Source of the DNA: Rhizobiales bacterium YIM 77505
GTDB taxonomy: Bacteria > Pseudomonadota > Alphaproteobacteria > Rhizobiales > Beijerinckiaceae
Direction of reading: 5' to 3'
Length of the DNA stretch: 64,000 nucleotides
Assembly (NCBI GenBank): GCA_000745135.1
Contig: JQNH01000001.1
Span: 1,612,001-1,676,000, forward strand
The notes beneath the pieces were generated by a model that saw nothing but the letters and a program-made list of their open reading frames with translations, ran no database searches and was not told the DNA's origin. The position numbers were made by a program, and so were the translations under genes. Of this stretch, positions 37,059 to 50,788 are shown one piece after another; positions within the stretch are counted from its first letter, which is position 1, and each line of letters opens with the position of its first letter.

Positions 37059-38111
37059 ATGGCGCATGGCATCAAGCTTGAGGATCATCTCGAACGCCAC
37101 CTCAAGGGGTCCGATGCGGTGCGGGCCGCCGCGGCCCAGGCGATCCTCGCGATCGCCCGCGCCGGATGCAGCATCGCCGACCTGGTCGGCGCGGGCCCGC
37201 TCGCCGGGCCGCTCGCCGCGGTGCGCGGCGAGTCGAATTTCGGCGACACCCAGAAGGAACTCGACCTCAAGGCCGATGCCCTTATGATCGAGGCTTTGCG
37301 CTCTGCCCCTGTGGCGGTGGTCGGCTCCGAGGAGATGGACGAACCGCTTGTGCTTTCGCCCGGTGCCCCGCTCGCCGTCGCCATCGATCCCCTCGACGGC
37401 TCCTCCAACATCGACACGAACGCGCCGATCGGCACGATCTTCTCCGTCCTGCCCATGCCGCAGGACGCAGGCGATGCCTCGTCCTTCTCGGCCTTCCTCC
37501 AGCGGGGACGGCATCAGCTCGCCGCCGGGTTCCTCATCTACGGGGCGCAGACGGCGCTTGTCCTGACCGTCGGCGAAGGCACGCAAATCTTCACGCTCGA
37601 CCGCTCGCGCGGGAATTTCCTCCTCACCACGCATGAGGTGCGCGTGCCCGAAGAGACGCGCGAATACGCCATCAACGGCTCCAACCGGCGCCATTGGGAT
37701 GAGGCTATCCAGCTCTACGTCCGGGATTGCGAGCAGGGACGCGACGGCCCGCGTGGCATCGACTTCAACACGCGCTGGATCGCCTCCATGGTGGCCGAGG
37801 CCTTCCGCATTCTCATGCGTGGCGGCGTCTACCTCTACCCGCGGGACGCCCGCCAGGGTTACGGCCAGGGACGGCTCAGGCTGATCTACGAGGCCAATCC
37901 CATCGCCTTCCTCATGGAACAGGCGGGCGGCGCCGCAACCAACGGGGCAAAGCCCATTCTCGAAATCCTGCCGACCTCGCTCCACCAACGGGTGCCGCTC
38001 GTGTTCGGTTCGCGCGAGGAGGTGAGGCGCATCGTCCGTTATCACACCGATCCCTCATCGCTCGCCGAGCGCTCACCGCTTTTCGGCAAGCGCAGCCTGT
38101 TCCGGGTGTGA
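37059..38111 (+). CDS. cbbF: fructose-1,6-bisphosphatase class I (CbbF)
   Basis: 350 residues from MAHGIKLEDH, with GGGGAG upstream; an ATG at 36975 would start inside the promoter region. The metal/substrate motif DPLDGSSNIDTN is intact. In the Calvin cycle it also acts on sedoheptulose-1,7-bisphosphate in many autotrophs. First gene of the operon, ten bases before cbbP. Confidence 0.96.
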   Translation: MAHGIKLEDHLERHLKGSDAVRAAAAQAILAIARAGCSIADLVGAGPLAGPLAAVRGESNFGDTQKELDLKADALMIEALRSAPVAVVGSEEMDEPLVLSPGAPLAVAIDPLDGSSNIDTNAPIGTIFSVLPMPQDAGDASSFSAFLQRGRHQLAAGFLIYGAQTALVLTVGEGTQIFTLDRSRGNFLLTTHEVRVPEETREYAINGSNRRHWDEAIQLYVRDCEQGRDGPRGIDFNTRWIASMVAEAFRILMRGGVYLYPRDARQGYGQGRLRLIYEANPIAFLMEQAGGAATNGAKPILEILPTSLHQRVPLVFGSREEVRRIVRYHTDPSSLAERSPLFGKRSLFRV

Positions 38112-38121
38112 GGGCGCGCCG

Positions 38122-38997
38122 ATGTCCGTCAAGCACCCCATCATCTCCGTTACCGGCTCGTCGGGAGCCGGCACGACCTCGGTGCGCAACACCTTTGAGC
38201 AGATCTTCCGGCGCGAGAAGATTACCGCCGCCTTCATCGAAGGCGACGCCTTCCACCGCTACGACCGCAACGAGTTGCAGCGGAAGATGGCCGAGGAGAC
38301 CGCGCGGGGGAACCGGCATTTCAGCCATTTCGGCCCGGATGCGAACCAGCTTGCTGAGCTCGAGGCGGTCTTCGCCCAATATGGCGAGACCGGCGCCGGT
38401 CGTACGCGCCACTACGTCCACGACGCCGAGGAGGCCGAACGCTACGGCTCGCCGCCCGGCACCTTCACGCCCTGGGAGCCCTTTCCCGAGCCGACGGACC
38501 TTCTCTTCTACGAGGGACTGCACGGCGCGGTGAAGAGCAACGGCATCGACATCGCCCGTCACGCGGACGTCAAGATCGGCGTCGTGCCGGTCATCAATCT
38601 CGAATGGATTCAGAAGATTCACCGGGACCGGTCGACGCGCGGCTATTCCACCGAAGCCGTGATGGACACGATCCTGCGGCGCATGCCGGACTACGTGCAC
38701 ACCATCTGCCCGCAGTTCACGGAGACGGACATCAATTTCCAGCGGGTGCCGACGGTCGACACCTCGAACCCCTTCATCGCCCGCTGGATCCCGACGGTCG
38801 ACGAGTCGATGGTCGTAATCCGCTTCCGCAATCCGCGCGGCATCGACTTCCCCTACCTGCTCTCGATGATCCACGACAGCTTCATGTCGCGCGCCAACTC
38901 GATCGTCATCCCGGGCAACAAGCTCGATCTGGCGATGCAGCTCATTCTCACGCCGATGATCTGGAAGCTGATGGAAAAGAAGAAGCGCGCGTCTTAG
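38122..38997 (+). CDS. cbbP: phosphoribulokinase
   Basis: 291 residues. The P-loop is GSSGAGTTS (residues 12-20), and the catalytic/ribulose-5-phosphate region includes [11 protein letters not shown]. This is the octameric bacterial type, usually activated allosterically by NADH. It makes ribulose-1,5-bisphosphate for RuBisCO. Confidence 0.97.
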   Translation: MSVKHPIISVTGSSGAGTTSVRNTFEQIFRREKITAAFIEGDAFHRYDRNELQRKMAEETARGNRHFSHFGPDANQLAELEAVFAQYGETGAGRTRHYVHDAEEAERYGSPPGTFTPWEPFPEPTDLLFYEGLHGAVKSNGIDIARHADVKIGVVPVINLEWIQKIHRDRSTRGYSTEAVMDTILRRMPDYVHTICPQFTETDINFQRVPTVDTSNPFIARWIPTVDESMVVIRFRNPRGIDFPYLLSMIHDSFMSRANSIVIPGNKLDLAMQLILTPMIWKLMEKKKRAS

Positions 38998-39014
38998 AGG
39001 GCAGGGGAACGGCC

Positions 39015-41024
39015 ATGAACTTGCAGACACAGACCAAATCCGCAGCCGAGGCGCCGGTCCTGCACAAGGACATGGCCAACGCCATCCGCGCGCTGGCGAT
39101 GGACGCCGTCGAGGCAGCCAAGTCCGGGCACCCCGGCCTGCCGATGGGCATGGCGGACGTGGCGACCGTGCTGTTCACCCGCTTCATCAAGCTCGACCCG
39201 GACGCCCCCGCCTGGCCGGATCGCGACCGCTTCGTCCTGTCCGCCGGACACGGCTCGATGCTGCAGTACGCCCTGCACCACCTGCTCGGCTACCAGGACA
39301 TGAGCCTCGAGGAGCTGAAGCGGTTCCGCCAGCTCGGCGCCAGGACCGCCGGCCACCCCGAGTTCGGGCACGCGCTCGGGATCGAGACCACCACCGGACC
39401 CCTGGGTCAGGGCCTGTCGACGGCCGTCGGCATGGCGCTCGCCGAGCGCCTGCTCAATCAGCGCTACGGTGATGCGCTGGTCGATCACCACACCTATGTC
39501 ATCGCCGGCGACGGCTGCCTCATGGAGGGCATCAGCCACGAGGCGATCGACCTTGCCGGCCACCTGAAGCTCGGCAAGCTCATCGTGCTGTGGGACGACA
39601 ACGCGATCTCGATCGACGGGCCGACCAGCCTTGCCACCTCCACCGACCAGCTGCGCCGCTTCGCGGCGGCCGGCTGGAACGTCGCGCAGGTCGACGGCCA
39701 CGATGCCGAGGCGGTGACCGGCGCCATCGCCGCGGCCCGCGCACGCAGCGACAAGCCCTGGCTCATCGCCTGCAAGACCATCATCGGCTACGGCGCCCCC
39801 AACAAGCAGGGCCGCGAGTCGGTGCATGGCGCCCCCCTCGGCGCGGACGAGGTGAAGGCGGCGCGTGCCCAGCTCGGCTGGCCGCACGAGCCCTTCGTCG
39901 TCCCGCCGGCGGTGCTCTCCACCTGGCGCGCGGCGGGCGGGCGCGGCGCCGCTGCACGCGTCGCCTGGGAGGCACGGCTCGCGGCATCCCCGCAGCGGTC
40001 CCGCTTCGAAGCGCAGATCCGGACCGAGCTGCCGGCGGAGCTTGCCGCCAAGGTCGCCGCTTACACGCGCGAGCTGGCGCAGCAGGCGCCCAAGGTCGCG
40101 AGCCGCAAGGCCTCCGAGATGGCGCTCGCCGTCATCAATGCCGCGACCGACCTGACGCTGGGGGGCTCGGCAGACCTCACCCACTCGAACCTCACCATCA
40201 CCAAGGGCCTCGCCGCCGTGAGGCCGGGCGACTTCGCCGGCCGCTACATCCATTACGGCGTGCGCGAGCACGGCATGGCCGCCGCCATGAACGGCATAGC
40301 CCTGCATGGCGGCTTCATCCCCTACGGCGGCACCTTCCTGGCGTTTGCCGACTACGCCCGCGGCGCCATCCGCCTGTCGGCGCTCATGGGCCAGCGCGTC
40401 GTCTACGTCATGACGCACGACTCGATCGGGCTCGGCGAGGACGGCCCCACGCATCAGCCCATCGAGCATCTCGCCATGCTGCGCGCCACCCCCAACCTCT
40501 ACGTCATGCGCCCGGCCGATGCCGTGGAGACGGCCGAGTGCTGGCTCCTCGCGCTGCAGGCCGCGCACACGCCGTCGGTGCTGGTGCTGTCGCGCCAGGC
40601 CCTTCCCACCCTGCGCACCGTGCCCGGCGACGCCAACCTCAGCGGCCGCGGCGCCTACGTGCTGCGCGAGGCCGCCGGCCGTCGTGACGTCACCCTGCTC
40701 GCCACGGGCTCGGAGGTGGCGATCGCGGTCGCCGCCGCCGAGGCGCTGCTGAAGGAGGGCATCAACGCGGCCGTCGTCTCCATGCCGTGCTGGGAGCTGT
40801 TCGAGGCGCAGGACGACGCCTATCGCCGCGCGGTGCTGGGGCAGGCCCCCCGCATCGGCGTCGAGGCGGCGGCGCGGCTCGGCTGGGACCGCTGGATCGG
40901 CGAGCGCGGCAGGTTCATCGGCATGAACGGCTTCGGCGCCTCGGCGCCGGCCGAGGATCTCTACCGGCACTTCGGCATCACCGCCGAGGCGATTACCGCA
41001 GCGGCACGGACATTGCTAGGCTGA
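39015..41024 (+). CDS. cbbT: transketolase
   Basis: 669 residues from [10 protein letters not shown]. Thiamine-diphosphate motif [13 protein letters not shown] through [10 protein letters not shown], and the transketolase signature [20 protein letters not shown]. The sequence from here through pgk (to 42300) looks GC-richer in its third codon positions than the flanking cbb genes, by eye only, which hints at a separate origin for this pair. Confidence 0.96.
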   Translation: MNLQTQTKSAAEAPVLHKDMANAIRALAMDAVEAAKSGHPGLPMGMADVATVLFTRFIKLDPDAPAWPDRDRFVLSAGHGSMLQYALHHLLGYQDMSLEELKRFRQLGARTAGHPEFGHALGIETTTGPLGQGLSTAVGMALAERLLNQRYGDALVDHHTYVIAGDGCLMEGISHEAIDLAGHLKLGKLIVLWDDNAISIDGPTSLATSTDQLRRFAAAGWNVAQVDGHDAEAVTGAIAAARARSDKPWLIACKTIIGYGAPNKQGRESVHGAPLGADEVKAARAQLGWPHEPFVVPPAVLSTWRAAGGRGAAARVAWEARLAASPQRSRFEAQIRTELPAELAAKVAAYTRELAQQAPKVASRKASEMALAVINAATDLTLGGSADLTHSNLTITKGLAAVRPGDFAGRYIHYGVREHGMAAAMNGIALHGGFIPYGGTFLAFADYARGAIRLSALMGQRVVYVMTHDSIGLGEDGPTHQPIEHLAMLRATPNLYVMRPADAVETAECWLLALQAAHTPSVLVLSRQALPTLRTVPGDANLSGRGAYVLREAAGRRDVTLLATGSEVAIAVAAAEALLKEGINAAVVSMPCWELFEAQDDAYRRAVLGQAPRIGVEAAARLGWDRWIGERGRFIGMNGFGASAPAEDLYRHFGITAEAITAAARTLLG

Positions 41025-41034
41025 GGAGGCAGCG

Positions 41035-42300
41035 ATGGCAGCGCGCATCGATACGGCACTTGCCCGGCAGGTGCAGGCAGGGCCGCCGGCAGGCAGGCTC
41101 AGAACCCTCGACGACGTCGACGTGACGGGCAAGCGCGTCCTCGTGCGTGTCGACCTCAACGTTCCCCTCGAGGGGGGCACGGTGAGGGACGCGACGCGGA
41201 TCGACCGCGCCGTGCCGACGCTGCGCGAGATCCTGGCCAGGGGCGGCACCGTGATCCTGCTGTCGCACTTCGGCCGCCCCAAGGGGCGTGAGCCCGAGGC
41301 CTCGCTGCGCCCGGTCGGCGCGGCGGTCGCCGCGGCCCTCGGGCAGGCCGTCGCCTTCTGCGACGACTGCATCGGCGGCGAGGTGAAGCGCGCCCTCGCC
41401 GGGCTCGGCAGCGGTCGCGTGCTCCTCCTCGAGAACACCCGCTTCTATCCGGGCGAGGAGCGCAACGATCCGCAGTTCGCGCGGGCACTGGCGGCGAGCG
41501 GCGATGTCTTCGTCAACGACGCCTTCTCGGCGGCGCACCGCGCCCATGCCTCGACCGAGGGCCTCGCCCGCCTGCTGCCGGCCTGCGCCGGCCGGGCCAT
41601 GCAGGCCGAGATCGAGGCTCTCGAGAGCGTGCTCGAGAAGCCCGAGCGGCCGGTGGTGGCGGTGGTCGGCGGCGCCAAGGTCTCGACCAAGCTGCCGATC
41701 CTGAAGCACATGCTCGGCAAGGTCGACCACCTGGTGATCGGTGGCGCCATGGCCAACACCTTCCTGCTGGCCCAGGGCATTGCCGTCGGCAAGTCGCTGG
41801 CCGAGCCCGCCCTCGTCTCCCAGGCGAGCGAGCTGATGGCGCGCGCCAGGGCAAAGGGCTGCCACATCGTGCTGCCGGTCGATGCCGTGTGCGCGCCCAA
41901 GCTCGAGGCGGGCGTGGCGACGGTGACCGCAGACATCGGCGCGGTGCCGGCGGACCAGATGATGCTCGACGCCGGCCCCGCCACCATCGAGCGGCTGAGC
42001 GGGCTCCTCGCATCCGCCAGGACGCTGCTCTGGAACGGCCCGCTCGGCGCCTTCGAGACCGCCCCCTTCGGCCGGGCGACCTTCGCCCTGGCGCAGGAGG
42101 CCGGCCGGCTCACCGCCGACGGCCGGCTCAAGAGCGTCGCCGGCGGCGGCGACACGGTGGCGGCCCTCCATGCGGCCGGCGCCGCCGATCGCTTCACCTA
42201 TGTGTCGACCGCCGGCGGAGCGTTCCTCGAGTGGCTCGAGGGACGCGTGCTTCCCGGCGTGGCGGTCCTCATGCACGAAACCACGAGCCAGGGGAGATGA
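41035..42300 (+). CDS. pgk: phosphoglycerate kinase
   Basis: 421 residues. [14 protein letters not shown] is the N-terminal PGK signature, HFGRPKG follows, and the nucleotide-binding end is [15 protein letters not shown]. The N-terminus is about 20 residues longer than usual (before LRTLDDVDV). It is placed between cbbT and cbbA inside the operon, ten bases after cbbT. It supplies 1,3-bisphosphoglycerate in carbon fixation. Confidence 0.95.
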   Translation: MAARIDTALARQVQAGPPAGRLRTLDDVDVTGKRVLVRVDLNVPLEGGTVRDATRIDRAVPTLREILARGGTVILLSHFGRPKGREPEASLRPVGAAVAAALGQAVAFCDDCIGGEVKRALAGLGSGRVLLLENTRFYPGEERNDPQFARALAASGDVFVNDAFSAAHRAHASTEGLARLLPACAGRAMQAEIEALESVLEKPERPVVAVVGGAKVSTKLPILKHMLGKVDHLVIGGAMANTFLLAQGIAVGKSLAEPALVSQASELMARARAKGCHIVLPVDAVCAPKLEAGVATVTADIGAVPADQMMLDAGPATIERLSGLLASARTLLWNGPLGAFETAPFGRATFALAQEAGRLTADGRLKSVAGGGDTVAALHAAGAADRFTYVSTAGGAFLEWLEGRVLPGVAVLMHETTSQGR

Positions 42301-42304
42301 GATC

Positions 42305-44936
<2,632 letters not shown>

Positions 44937-45015
44937 AGACACTCGACCCCGTCGTGGCCGGGCTTTGTCCCGATGAACGGCGGAAGCTATGCGAGATTAT
45001 GAACGGAGATACGCG

Positions 45016-45441
45016 ATGCGCCTCACCCAGGGCTGTTTCTCGTTCCTGCCGGATCTGACGGACGATCAGATTCGTGCGCAGGTGCAATATGCCATCGATA
45101 ACGGCTGGGCCGTGAACATCGAGTTCACGGACGATCCCCACCCCCGCAACACCTATTGGGAGATGTGGGGCCTGCCGATGTTCGACATCCGCGACGCGGC
45201 GGCGGTGATGATGGAATTCACCGAATGCCGCAAGGTCTACGGCGACCGCTACATCCGCATCTCCGCCTTCGACGCGAGCCACGGCTGGGAATCGGTGAAG
45301 CTCTCCTTCATCGCCAACCGGCCGAAGGAGGAGCCGGGCTTTGATCTCCGCCGCACGGAAGGCGCCGGCCGCAGCATCCGCTACACGACGCACGCCTATG
45401 CGGCGCAGCGTCCCCAGGGCCCGCGCTACACGAGCTCCTGA
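45016..45441 (+). CDS. cbbS: RuBisCO small subunit, red-type
   Basis: 141 residues from [10 protein letters not shown] with GGAG seven bases upstream; an ATG 27 bases earlier is rejected. Red-type features: [12 protein letters not shown] at the start and a C-terminal extension ([18 protein letters not shown]) that builds the central beta-barrel of the hexadecamer. It forms L8S8 with CbbL. Confidence 0.97.
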   Translation: MRLTQGCFSFLPDLTDDQIRAQVQYAIDNGWAVNIEFTDDPHPRNTYWEMWGLPMFDIRDAAAVMMEFTECRKVYGDRYIRISAFDASHGWESVKLSFIANRPKEEPGFDLRRTEGAGRSIRYTTHAYAAQRPQGPRYTSS

Positions 45442-45505
45442 TCGAGGGCGCCACGGGTCTCGATCCTCCCCTGGCCGGCTTTTGCAGATCGAGCCGGCCT
45501 ACTCG

Positions 45506-45538
45506 GTCCGGCGCTCGGAGCGCCGGACTCTTTTCTTT
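45506..45538 (+). terminator. terminator or attenuator between cbbS and cbbX
   Basis: Perfect nine-base stem GTCCGGCGC (45506-45514) / GCGCCGGAC (45520-45528), five-base loop, followed by TCTTTTCTTT. It stands 64 bases after cbbS and only 12 before cbbX, so it probably limits read-through and keeps CbbX and Rpe at a lower level than RuBisCO, or stabilises the cbbLS 3' end. Confidence 0.75.
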
Positions 45539-45549
45539 GAAGGTGACGC

Positions 45550-46479
45550 ATGACAGCCTTGCCGAATGCGATTTCCGAGCCTCCCGCCACGATCGATCTC
45601 CAGGAAGAGTTCGCCGAGCTCGGCGTCGACGAGGTGCTGAAGGCGCTCGACGCCGAACTTGTCGGCCTCGTCCCGGTCAAGACGCGCATCCGCGAGATTG
45701 CCGCCCTCCTGCTCGTCGAGCGCGCGCGGCAGAAGCTCGGCCTCGCCTCCGAGCCGCCGACCCTGCACATGTCCTTCACCGGCAATCCCGGCACGGGCAA
45801 GACGACCGTGGCGCTCCGCATGGCGGACATCCTCCACCGCCTCGGCTTCGTGCGCCGCGGCCAGCTCGTCTCGGTGACGCGCGACGACCTCGTCGGCCAA
45901 TACATCGGGCACACCGCGCCGAAGACGAAGGAAGTCCTCAAGAAGGCGATGGGCGGCGTGCTCTTCATCGACGAGGCCTATTACCTCTATCGGCCGGAGA
46001 ACGAGCGCGACTACGGCCAGGAGGCGATCGAGATCCTGCTCCAGGTGATGGAGAACCAGCGGGGGGACCTCGTCGTCATTCTCGCCGGCTATGCCGAGCG
46101 CATGGAGCGGTTTTTCACGTCGAATCCGGGCTTCCGCTCGCGCATCGCCCACCACATCGACTTCCCCGACTATCGGGACGACGAGCTCCTCGCCATCGGC
46201 GAGAAGATCCTCGCCGAGCAGAACTACCGCCTGAGCGAAGCGGCGCGAGCGGCACTCGGCCGCTACATCGTCGCCCGCAAGGCCCAGCCGCATTTCGCCA
46301 ACGCCCGCTCGATCCGCAACGCCCTCGACCGGGCACGGCTGCGGCAGGCGAACCGCCTCGTCGCCGGCTCGGCCGGGCGGCGCGTGACAGCCGAGGCCCT
46401 CATGACCATCGAGGCGGAGGATGTTCTGGCAAGCCGCGTCTTCGCCCAGGCCGCTACGACGGAGGCGTCCCATGGCTGA
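45550..46479 (+). CDS. cbbX: CbbX, red-type RuBisCO activase
   Basis: 309 residues, AAA+ hexameric ATPase. Walker [10 protein letters not shown], Walker [12 protein letters not shown], sensor region [11 protein letters not shown]. It pulls on the CbbL C-terminal tail to release inhibitory sugar phosphates; activity in Rhodobacter requires ATP and RuBP. Its presence fits the red-type RuBisCO. Confidence 0.97.
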   Translation: MTALPNAISEPPATIDLQEEFAELGVDEVLKALDAELVGLVPVKTRIREIAALLLVERARQKLGLASEPPTLHMSFTGNPGTGKTTVALRMADILHRLGFVRRGQLVSVTRDDLVGQYIGHTAPKTKEVLKKAMGGVLFIDEAYYLYRPENERDYGQEAIEILLQVMENQRGDLVVILAGYAERMERFFTSNPGFRSRIAHHIDFPDYRDDELLAIGEKILAEQNYRLSEAARAALGRYIVARKAQPHFANARSIRNALDRARLRQANRLVAGSAGRRVTAEALMTIEAEDVLASRVFAQAATTEASHG

Positions 46480-47158
46480 CCCTATCGTCATCGCCCCGTC
46501 CATTCTGGCCGCCGATTTCGCTCGTCTGGGCGACGAGGTGCGGAACGTGGCGGCCGCCGGCGCCGACTGGATCCATCTCGATGTCATGGACGGCCATTTC
46601 GTGCCCAACATCACGTTCGGGCCGGACGTGGTGAAGGCCCTGCGGCCGGCGACCGACCGCCTCTTCGACGTGCATCTGATGATCAGTCCGGCCGATCCCT
46701 ATCTCGAGGCCTTCGCCAAGGCCGGCGCCGATCTCATCACCGTCCATGCCGAGGCGAGCCCGCATCTCGACCGGTCGCTCCAGGTCATCCGCGGGCTCGG
46801 CAAGAGTGCGGGCGTCGCCCTGTGCCCGGCGACGCCGGAGAGCGCCGTCGAGCACGTCCTCGACAAGGTCGACCTCGTGCTCGTGATGACCGTCAATCCA
46901 GGCTTCGGCGGCCAGGCCTTCATTCCCGGCCAGCTCGACAAGATCCACCGCATCCGCGCGCTGATCGGCGACCGGCCCATTCGCATCGAGGTCGACGGCG
47001 GCATAAACACCAAGACGGCGGCCGTCGTCGCCAAGGCCGGCGCGGATACGCTCGTCGCCGGATCGGCAGTGTTCAAGGACGGCCTCGGCGGCTATCGGGA
47101 CAACATTGCGGCCATCCGCCGGGCGGCAGTGTGCGGATCGAGCCGCGTGGCCGCGTGA
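46472..47158 (+). CDS. rpe: ribulose-phosphate 3-epimerase (CbbE)
   Basis: 228 residues from [13 protein letters not shown] inside the end of cbbX (8-base overlap) with GGAGG upstream. TIM-barrel motifs: [46 protein letters not shown] and [10 protein letters not shown]. Last gene of the operon. A partial stem with GGGCGAAAAAGCCCC about 30 bases downstream may be its terminator. Confidence 0.96.
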   Translation: MADPIVIAPSILAADFARLGDEVRNVAAAGADWIHLDVMDGHFVPNITFGPDVVKALRPATDRLFDVHLMISPADPYLEAFAKAGADLITVHAEASPHLDRSLQVIRGLGKSAGVALCPATPESAVEHVLDKVDLVLVMTVNPGFGGQAFIPGQLDKIHRIRALIGDRPIRIEVDGGINTKTAAVVAKAGADTLVAGSAVFKDGLGGYRDNIAAIRRAAVCGSSRVAA

Positions 47159-47611
47159 GCTGCGGCGCTACAAGACAATCGGGGCCAAGGGCGAAAAAGC
47201 CCCTTCGGATCACGCCGAACGACTACTGTCGATGGCTTTCGAGAACCGCGTAAATCTGACGACATCGTGCGCGCGGCAGCGCGGCGAGATTGAGCGGGAA
47301 GCTACTTAGTCACAGATGGCGGAAGACGGTGTTGCCCCACGATGGGCTAGTAGCCGAGGCGGGGCGCGGAGCTGTCCCTGGGTTGCGCAGCGCGCCGCCT
47401 TGGCGGATAGGGAACGGTCGCTGAAGAGACCACAGGCGCGGCGCCGTCGTAACCCTCTGCAAAAGTGAAGCCGGAGCCGCGCCTGTACCCAATCCACCCA
47501 CGGTCTGCGTGATCGGCAGACGGCGGACTGCGTGGCACGCAGTATAGCAGTCATCGCACCTCCGTCGAGCCTCACGTCGGCCTCGTCTTCGGCGTTTGCC
47601 GGGGATCGCCG
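47159..47611. other. gap after the cbb operon, probable IS border region
   Basis: No reliable gene. A minus-strand frame (47347-47538) encodes GFTFAEGYDGAAPVVSSATV and could be the tail of a lost gene, but it has no partner. The boundary between chromosomal cbb sequence and the IS-derived sequence that follows must lie here; no terminal repeat could be pinned down. Confidence 0.4.
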
Positions 47612-48046
47612 ATGCAGGTCGCGGGCCGTTTGTTTTTGTGTGCCCGCTGCCGGGCCCAGGTGGTGATCTGTGGTCGTTGCGATCGCGGTCAGCGCTATTG
47701 CACAGCTGCGTGCTCCAGGACGATGCGGCGGGCGAGCGTGCGCGACGCCGGCCGGCGCTATCAACGCACCCATCGCGGCCGCCATCTGCATGCGGCTCGC
47801 GCCCGACGTTACCGGGCCCGCAATAAAATCGTGACGCATCAGGGTTCACCCGTTGCGGAAGTGGATGATGTAGTGCCGCCGGCCTCGATCACTGTCGCCG
47901 GCGGACAACCGGCATGTCTCGAAGGCCCGGCGACAACAGCGACATCGCGTTCACCACGATGCTGTCGCTGCTGCAGCCGGCTGCCATCGTTCGTGCGGAT
48001 CGACTTCCTGCGGCGTCGAAGACCGTCCCTCGATCCACCCGACTGA
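47612..48046 (+). CDS. cysteine-rich zinc-binding-like protein of a degraded IS
   Basis: 144 residues. LCARCRAQVVICGRCDRGQR followed by YCTAAC gives two CxxC pairs and further cysteines, then a very basic RRYQRTHRGRHLHAARARRY and VTHQGS. From memory, short proteins of this pattern stand just before transposase genes in some insertion sequences. No transposase follows; the next sequence is a broken restriction gene. It is therefore probably the surviving first gene of an IS fragment. Confidence 0.5.
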   Translation: MQVAGRLFLCARCRAQVVICGRCDRGQRYCTAACSRTMRRASVRDAGRRYQRTHRGRHLHAARARRYRARNKIVTHQGSPVAEVDDVVPPASITVAGGQPACLEGPATTATSRSPRCCRCCSRLPSFVRIDFLRRRRPSLDPPD

Positions 48047-49905
48047 CCACGGAGCGTGTTCGTGACCATGGACACCGAGACCACGCAACGCACCTGTTCG
48101 CCGAGGCGGTCCTTCTTGCCGACGGTGTTCATCACCTCCCGCAGCAGATCCTGGTCGGTGATGTTGTCGGCGGCGCGGAGGTCGCCGGTGCGCTCGACGA
48201 TCTCCCGCCGGAAGCGGTCGATTTCGTCGGCGGCCATTTCCCGGAAGTCCTTGTCGAGCGCCTCGCCGGATTTGAGCTGCTCGCTGTCGATCAGCAGCGT
48301 CCGTGGCCGAGGCAGCCTGTTGCCGTGCTCATCGAAGTTCCGGAACAGCGGAAGCCGGCCATTCTCCAGCGTGCTGGTGCCGTCGTCATTCTCGCGCTGG
48401 AAGCCGGAGATGTAGTCATAGACGAGTTTCGAGGTCGCGGTGTTGTTGCAGACCACAATGAAGACCGGGGGCACGGCAATGCCGGCCTGCTCCCAAAGGT
48501 CGAAGGTCTTTTGATAATGGCCATAGAGAGCGTCTAGCGCAGTTTGCAGTTCGACGGGAAGGCTCAGCGGATCGAGCTTGCCGCCAGCGCCGCGCCCTTT
48601 CTTCGGGAGCTTCTTGCCGATGTGCTCCCACAAGTTTCTGAATTTCGGCGTGTCACCGCCCGGCACGTTGTCGGCTACAGGCACGCGCGGGAGCTTCACG
48701 ATCCCGCACTCGATCGCATCCATCAGCGAGAAGTCGCTCACCGTCCACGGGAAGAGCGTGCCTTCGGCATAGCCGGAGCCGCGCAGGAAGAAGGGCGTTG
48801 CAGAGAGGTCATAGACGGCGCGGACGCCAAGCTTGCGCTTCACTGCCTCGATCCCGGAAATCCAGAGCCGCGCCGCCTCGTTGTTCTTTTTCGCTTCGTC
48901 CTTTTCCTCGCCTTTCAGATCCTCGACATCGTCGTTCTGTGCCCGCTCGCGATAGCAGTGATGCGCTTCGTCATTCAGGACGACGACGTTTTTAAGTCCC
49001 ATGAGTTCGGGCATGACCCGCTGGATCATCTGTCCTTCGGTCTCAAGCGTCTGGTGCGTCTCGCCGCGCCAGCCTTCGAGGGCGGCGCGCGTTCCTTTCG
49101 ACACCTCCATGCGCTCGCGCAGCTTGAAGGCGTGATAATTGGTGATCACGATCTTGGCGCGGTCGATGTCGGCAAGCATGTCGCTCGGAACAAGCTCGCG
49201 GCTCTTATAGTAGCTGTCGGGATCGTTGGGCATCAGCACCCGCAGGCGGTCGCGGATCGTGATGCCGGGTGCAATGATGAGAAAGCCGCGCGAGAAGTGT
49301 CTGCTGTTGGGATGGCGAGCGGCATTGACCGTCTGCCAGGCAATCAGCATCGCCATGACGGTCGTCTTGCCGGCACCGGTCGCGAGCTTCAGAGCAATAC
49401 GAAGCAGTTCGGGGTTCGCCTGGGCATTCGCTCCTTCGATATGCGCCCAGAACTTCTCAGCGCGCTTGCCGAGCTTCGGCGCGACCTCCGTCAGCCAGAT
49501 CGCCGTTTCGATGGCCTCAACCTGACAGAAGAAGGGGCGCTGGCTTTGGAAGGGATGATGGCGCCAATGCTGAAGCAGCCGCGCCGTCTCCGGTGTCACC
49601 TGCCAATCGTTCGGATTGGGCAGGTTGCGCCAGCTATCCACGTAGGAGCGGATTTCGTTAATGATCGGTGTCGGGTTGTACTCCTGCTCCTCGCTCGAAA
49701 GGCCCTTGCCCTCGTCGAAGACCATTTCCTTCTGGCCGCGCTTCTGCCGCCGCTTCTTGGGCTGCGGGACCGGCGTGATGAGCTCCGAGCGCCGTCTTGT
49801 CTCGAGGATTTTGTTCGTGGGCTGTCCGTCGACTAATTCCCAATGGCGGGCGGGATAGCCGTATGGGGAATTCAGTATCGGATGTTCAAAGAAGTGCTGC
49901 GTCAC
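47839..49905 (-). pseudogene. type III-like restriction endonuclease (Res), 3' half lost
   Basis: 688 residues remain of a family near 1000. SF2 helicase motifs: LKLATGAGKTTVMAMLIAWQ (Walker A), VVLNDEAHHCYRER (DEAH-like), DLSATPFFLRGSG. Similarity stops near 48064 in VVSVSMVT, where motif V/VI (EGWDANT...) should follow; the last 75 or so residues are read from IS-derived sequence. The nuclease domain and helicase C-terminal motifs are absent, so it is probably inactive. No methylase partner is present. Start ATG overlaps the preceding RHH gene stop. Confidence 0.85.
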
Positions 49906-50096
49906 CGTTGATCCCCCCGATCGGCAGGTAACTTTCGGCCTAGCTCACGCGCTGTCTCGTGTTCCGAGACGTACCGCCGCATGAACTCCCGGATCACTTG
50001 AGCCGCCGGCCTATCCTGCGCACGACAGATTTCAAGGAACTCGTCACGCAGCTCGCGCTCAACCCTTATGCGAAGTCCAGCGTCTTTACCTGCCAT
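49902..50096 (-). CDS. ribbon-helix-helix (CopG/Arc-like) protein
   Basis: 64 residues: a beta strand LRIRVERELRDEF followed by two helices (FLEICRAQDRPAAQVIREFM). This is the fold of small repressors and antitoxins. It is coupled to the broken Res gene by an ATGA overlap, so it probably regulates that unit; it may be an autoregulator. Confidence 0.75.
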   Translation of the reverse strand: MAGKDAGLRIRVERELRDEFLEICRAQDRPAAQVIREFMRRYVSEHETARELGRKLPADRGDQR

Positions 50097-50204
50097 TGTG
50101 GTAGTGTAGCCAATGGATACACATTTGCATAGCGGCGACTACGGGATGCCGGGCTGGGCCAAGTGCCGTCGCGGGTTGCGCGCCGGTTTCGGGAATCCGC
50201 CCTG

Positions 50205-50726
50205 TCACGATGCGTCCGCCGACGGAAGGATCGACGCCAGCTCTGGCTCGATATCAAGACCGTACTGATATGCGAGAGCCGCGATGTGTGTGCCGAACGT
50301 TGCTCGCAGCTCGCCCAATGCGACGAAAAGTGACGGGTCCCCTTCCTCATCACCCCCGTGCCTCCATCGCATGATGTTGCGAAAGTCAGGCATCGGCTCC
50401 TCGAGGAAACGACGACACGCTGCGCGCATCGCGCGGATCGATCCCGCCGCGCGCGATGTCTCGGGCAAAGCCTGCAACGTCTTCGTCAATATCTCCCGCA
50501 TTTGCAGCACGGAGGACGTGACTTGGGACACGACTTCCAAGTGATACGGAACGAACAGGACGCGGCGATCTTCCAGAGCGGTCAGGAGTCCTCTGACTAT
50601 TTCGCGCTCATCGGCGGGAGGCGTCCATTGGACGCCGAAAAATGGCAGCGAAAATCCAGTTAGCCGATGCGCCAGAGACTTCGCTGCAATTCGCCCCTTC
50701 TGAGTGATATCTCGCGATTTGCGCAT
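50205..50726 (-). CDS. DUF6650-like hypothetical protein
   Basis: 173 residues, mostly helical. FFGVQWTPPADEREIVRGLL and LLTALEDRRVLFVPYHLEV resemble the DUF6650 proteins often found in defence islands; the assignment is from memory. No catalytic motif. It lies between an AbiE pair and the Res/RHH remnant on the same strand. Confidence 0.65.
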   Translation of the reverse strand: MRKSRDITQKGRIAAKSLAHRLTGFSLPFFGVQWTPPADEREIVRGLLTALEDRRVLFVPYHLEVVSQVTSSVLQMREILTKTLQALPETSRAAGSIRAMRAACRRFLEEPMPDFRNIMRWRHGGDEEGDPSLFVALGELRATFGTHIAALAYQYGLDIEPELASILPSADAS

Positions 50727-50788
50727 GTTCGCGCCTCCCTAACGATCTCCGTCGCTGTGCCCGACAAAAGTTGTTCTCCAGCCCAGAC

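Noticed and set aside
38994-40970. A 658-codon minus-strand frame opposite transketolase
   Set aside because: Shadow of cbbT caused by high GC at third positions; no motif and no ribosome binding site.
47306-47849. Two overlapping minus-strand frames near 47.3-47.85 kb
   Set aside because: Composition is arginine/proline-rich noise, they conflict with the cysteine-rich plus-strand gene, and no family is visible.
47839-48063. The last 75 residues of the Res frame as genuine protein
   Set aside because: They are antisense to the cysteine-rich IS gene and do not continue the helicase motifs.
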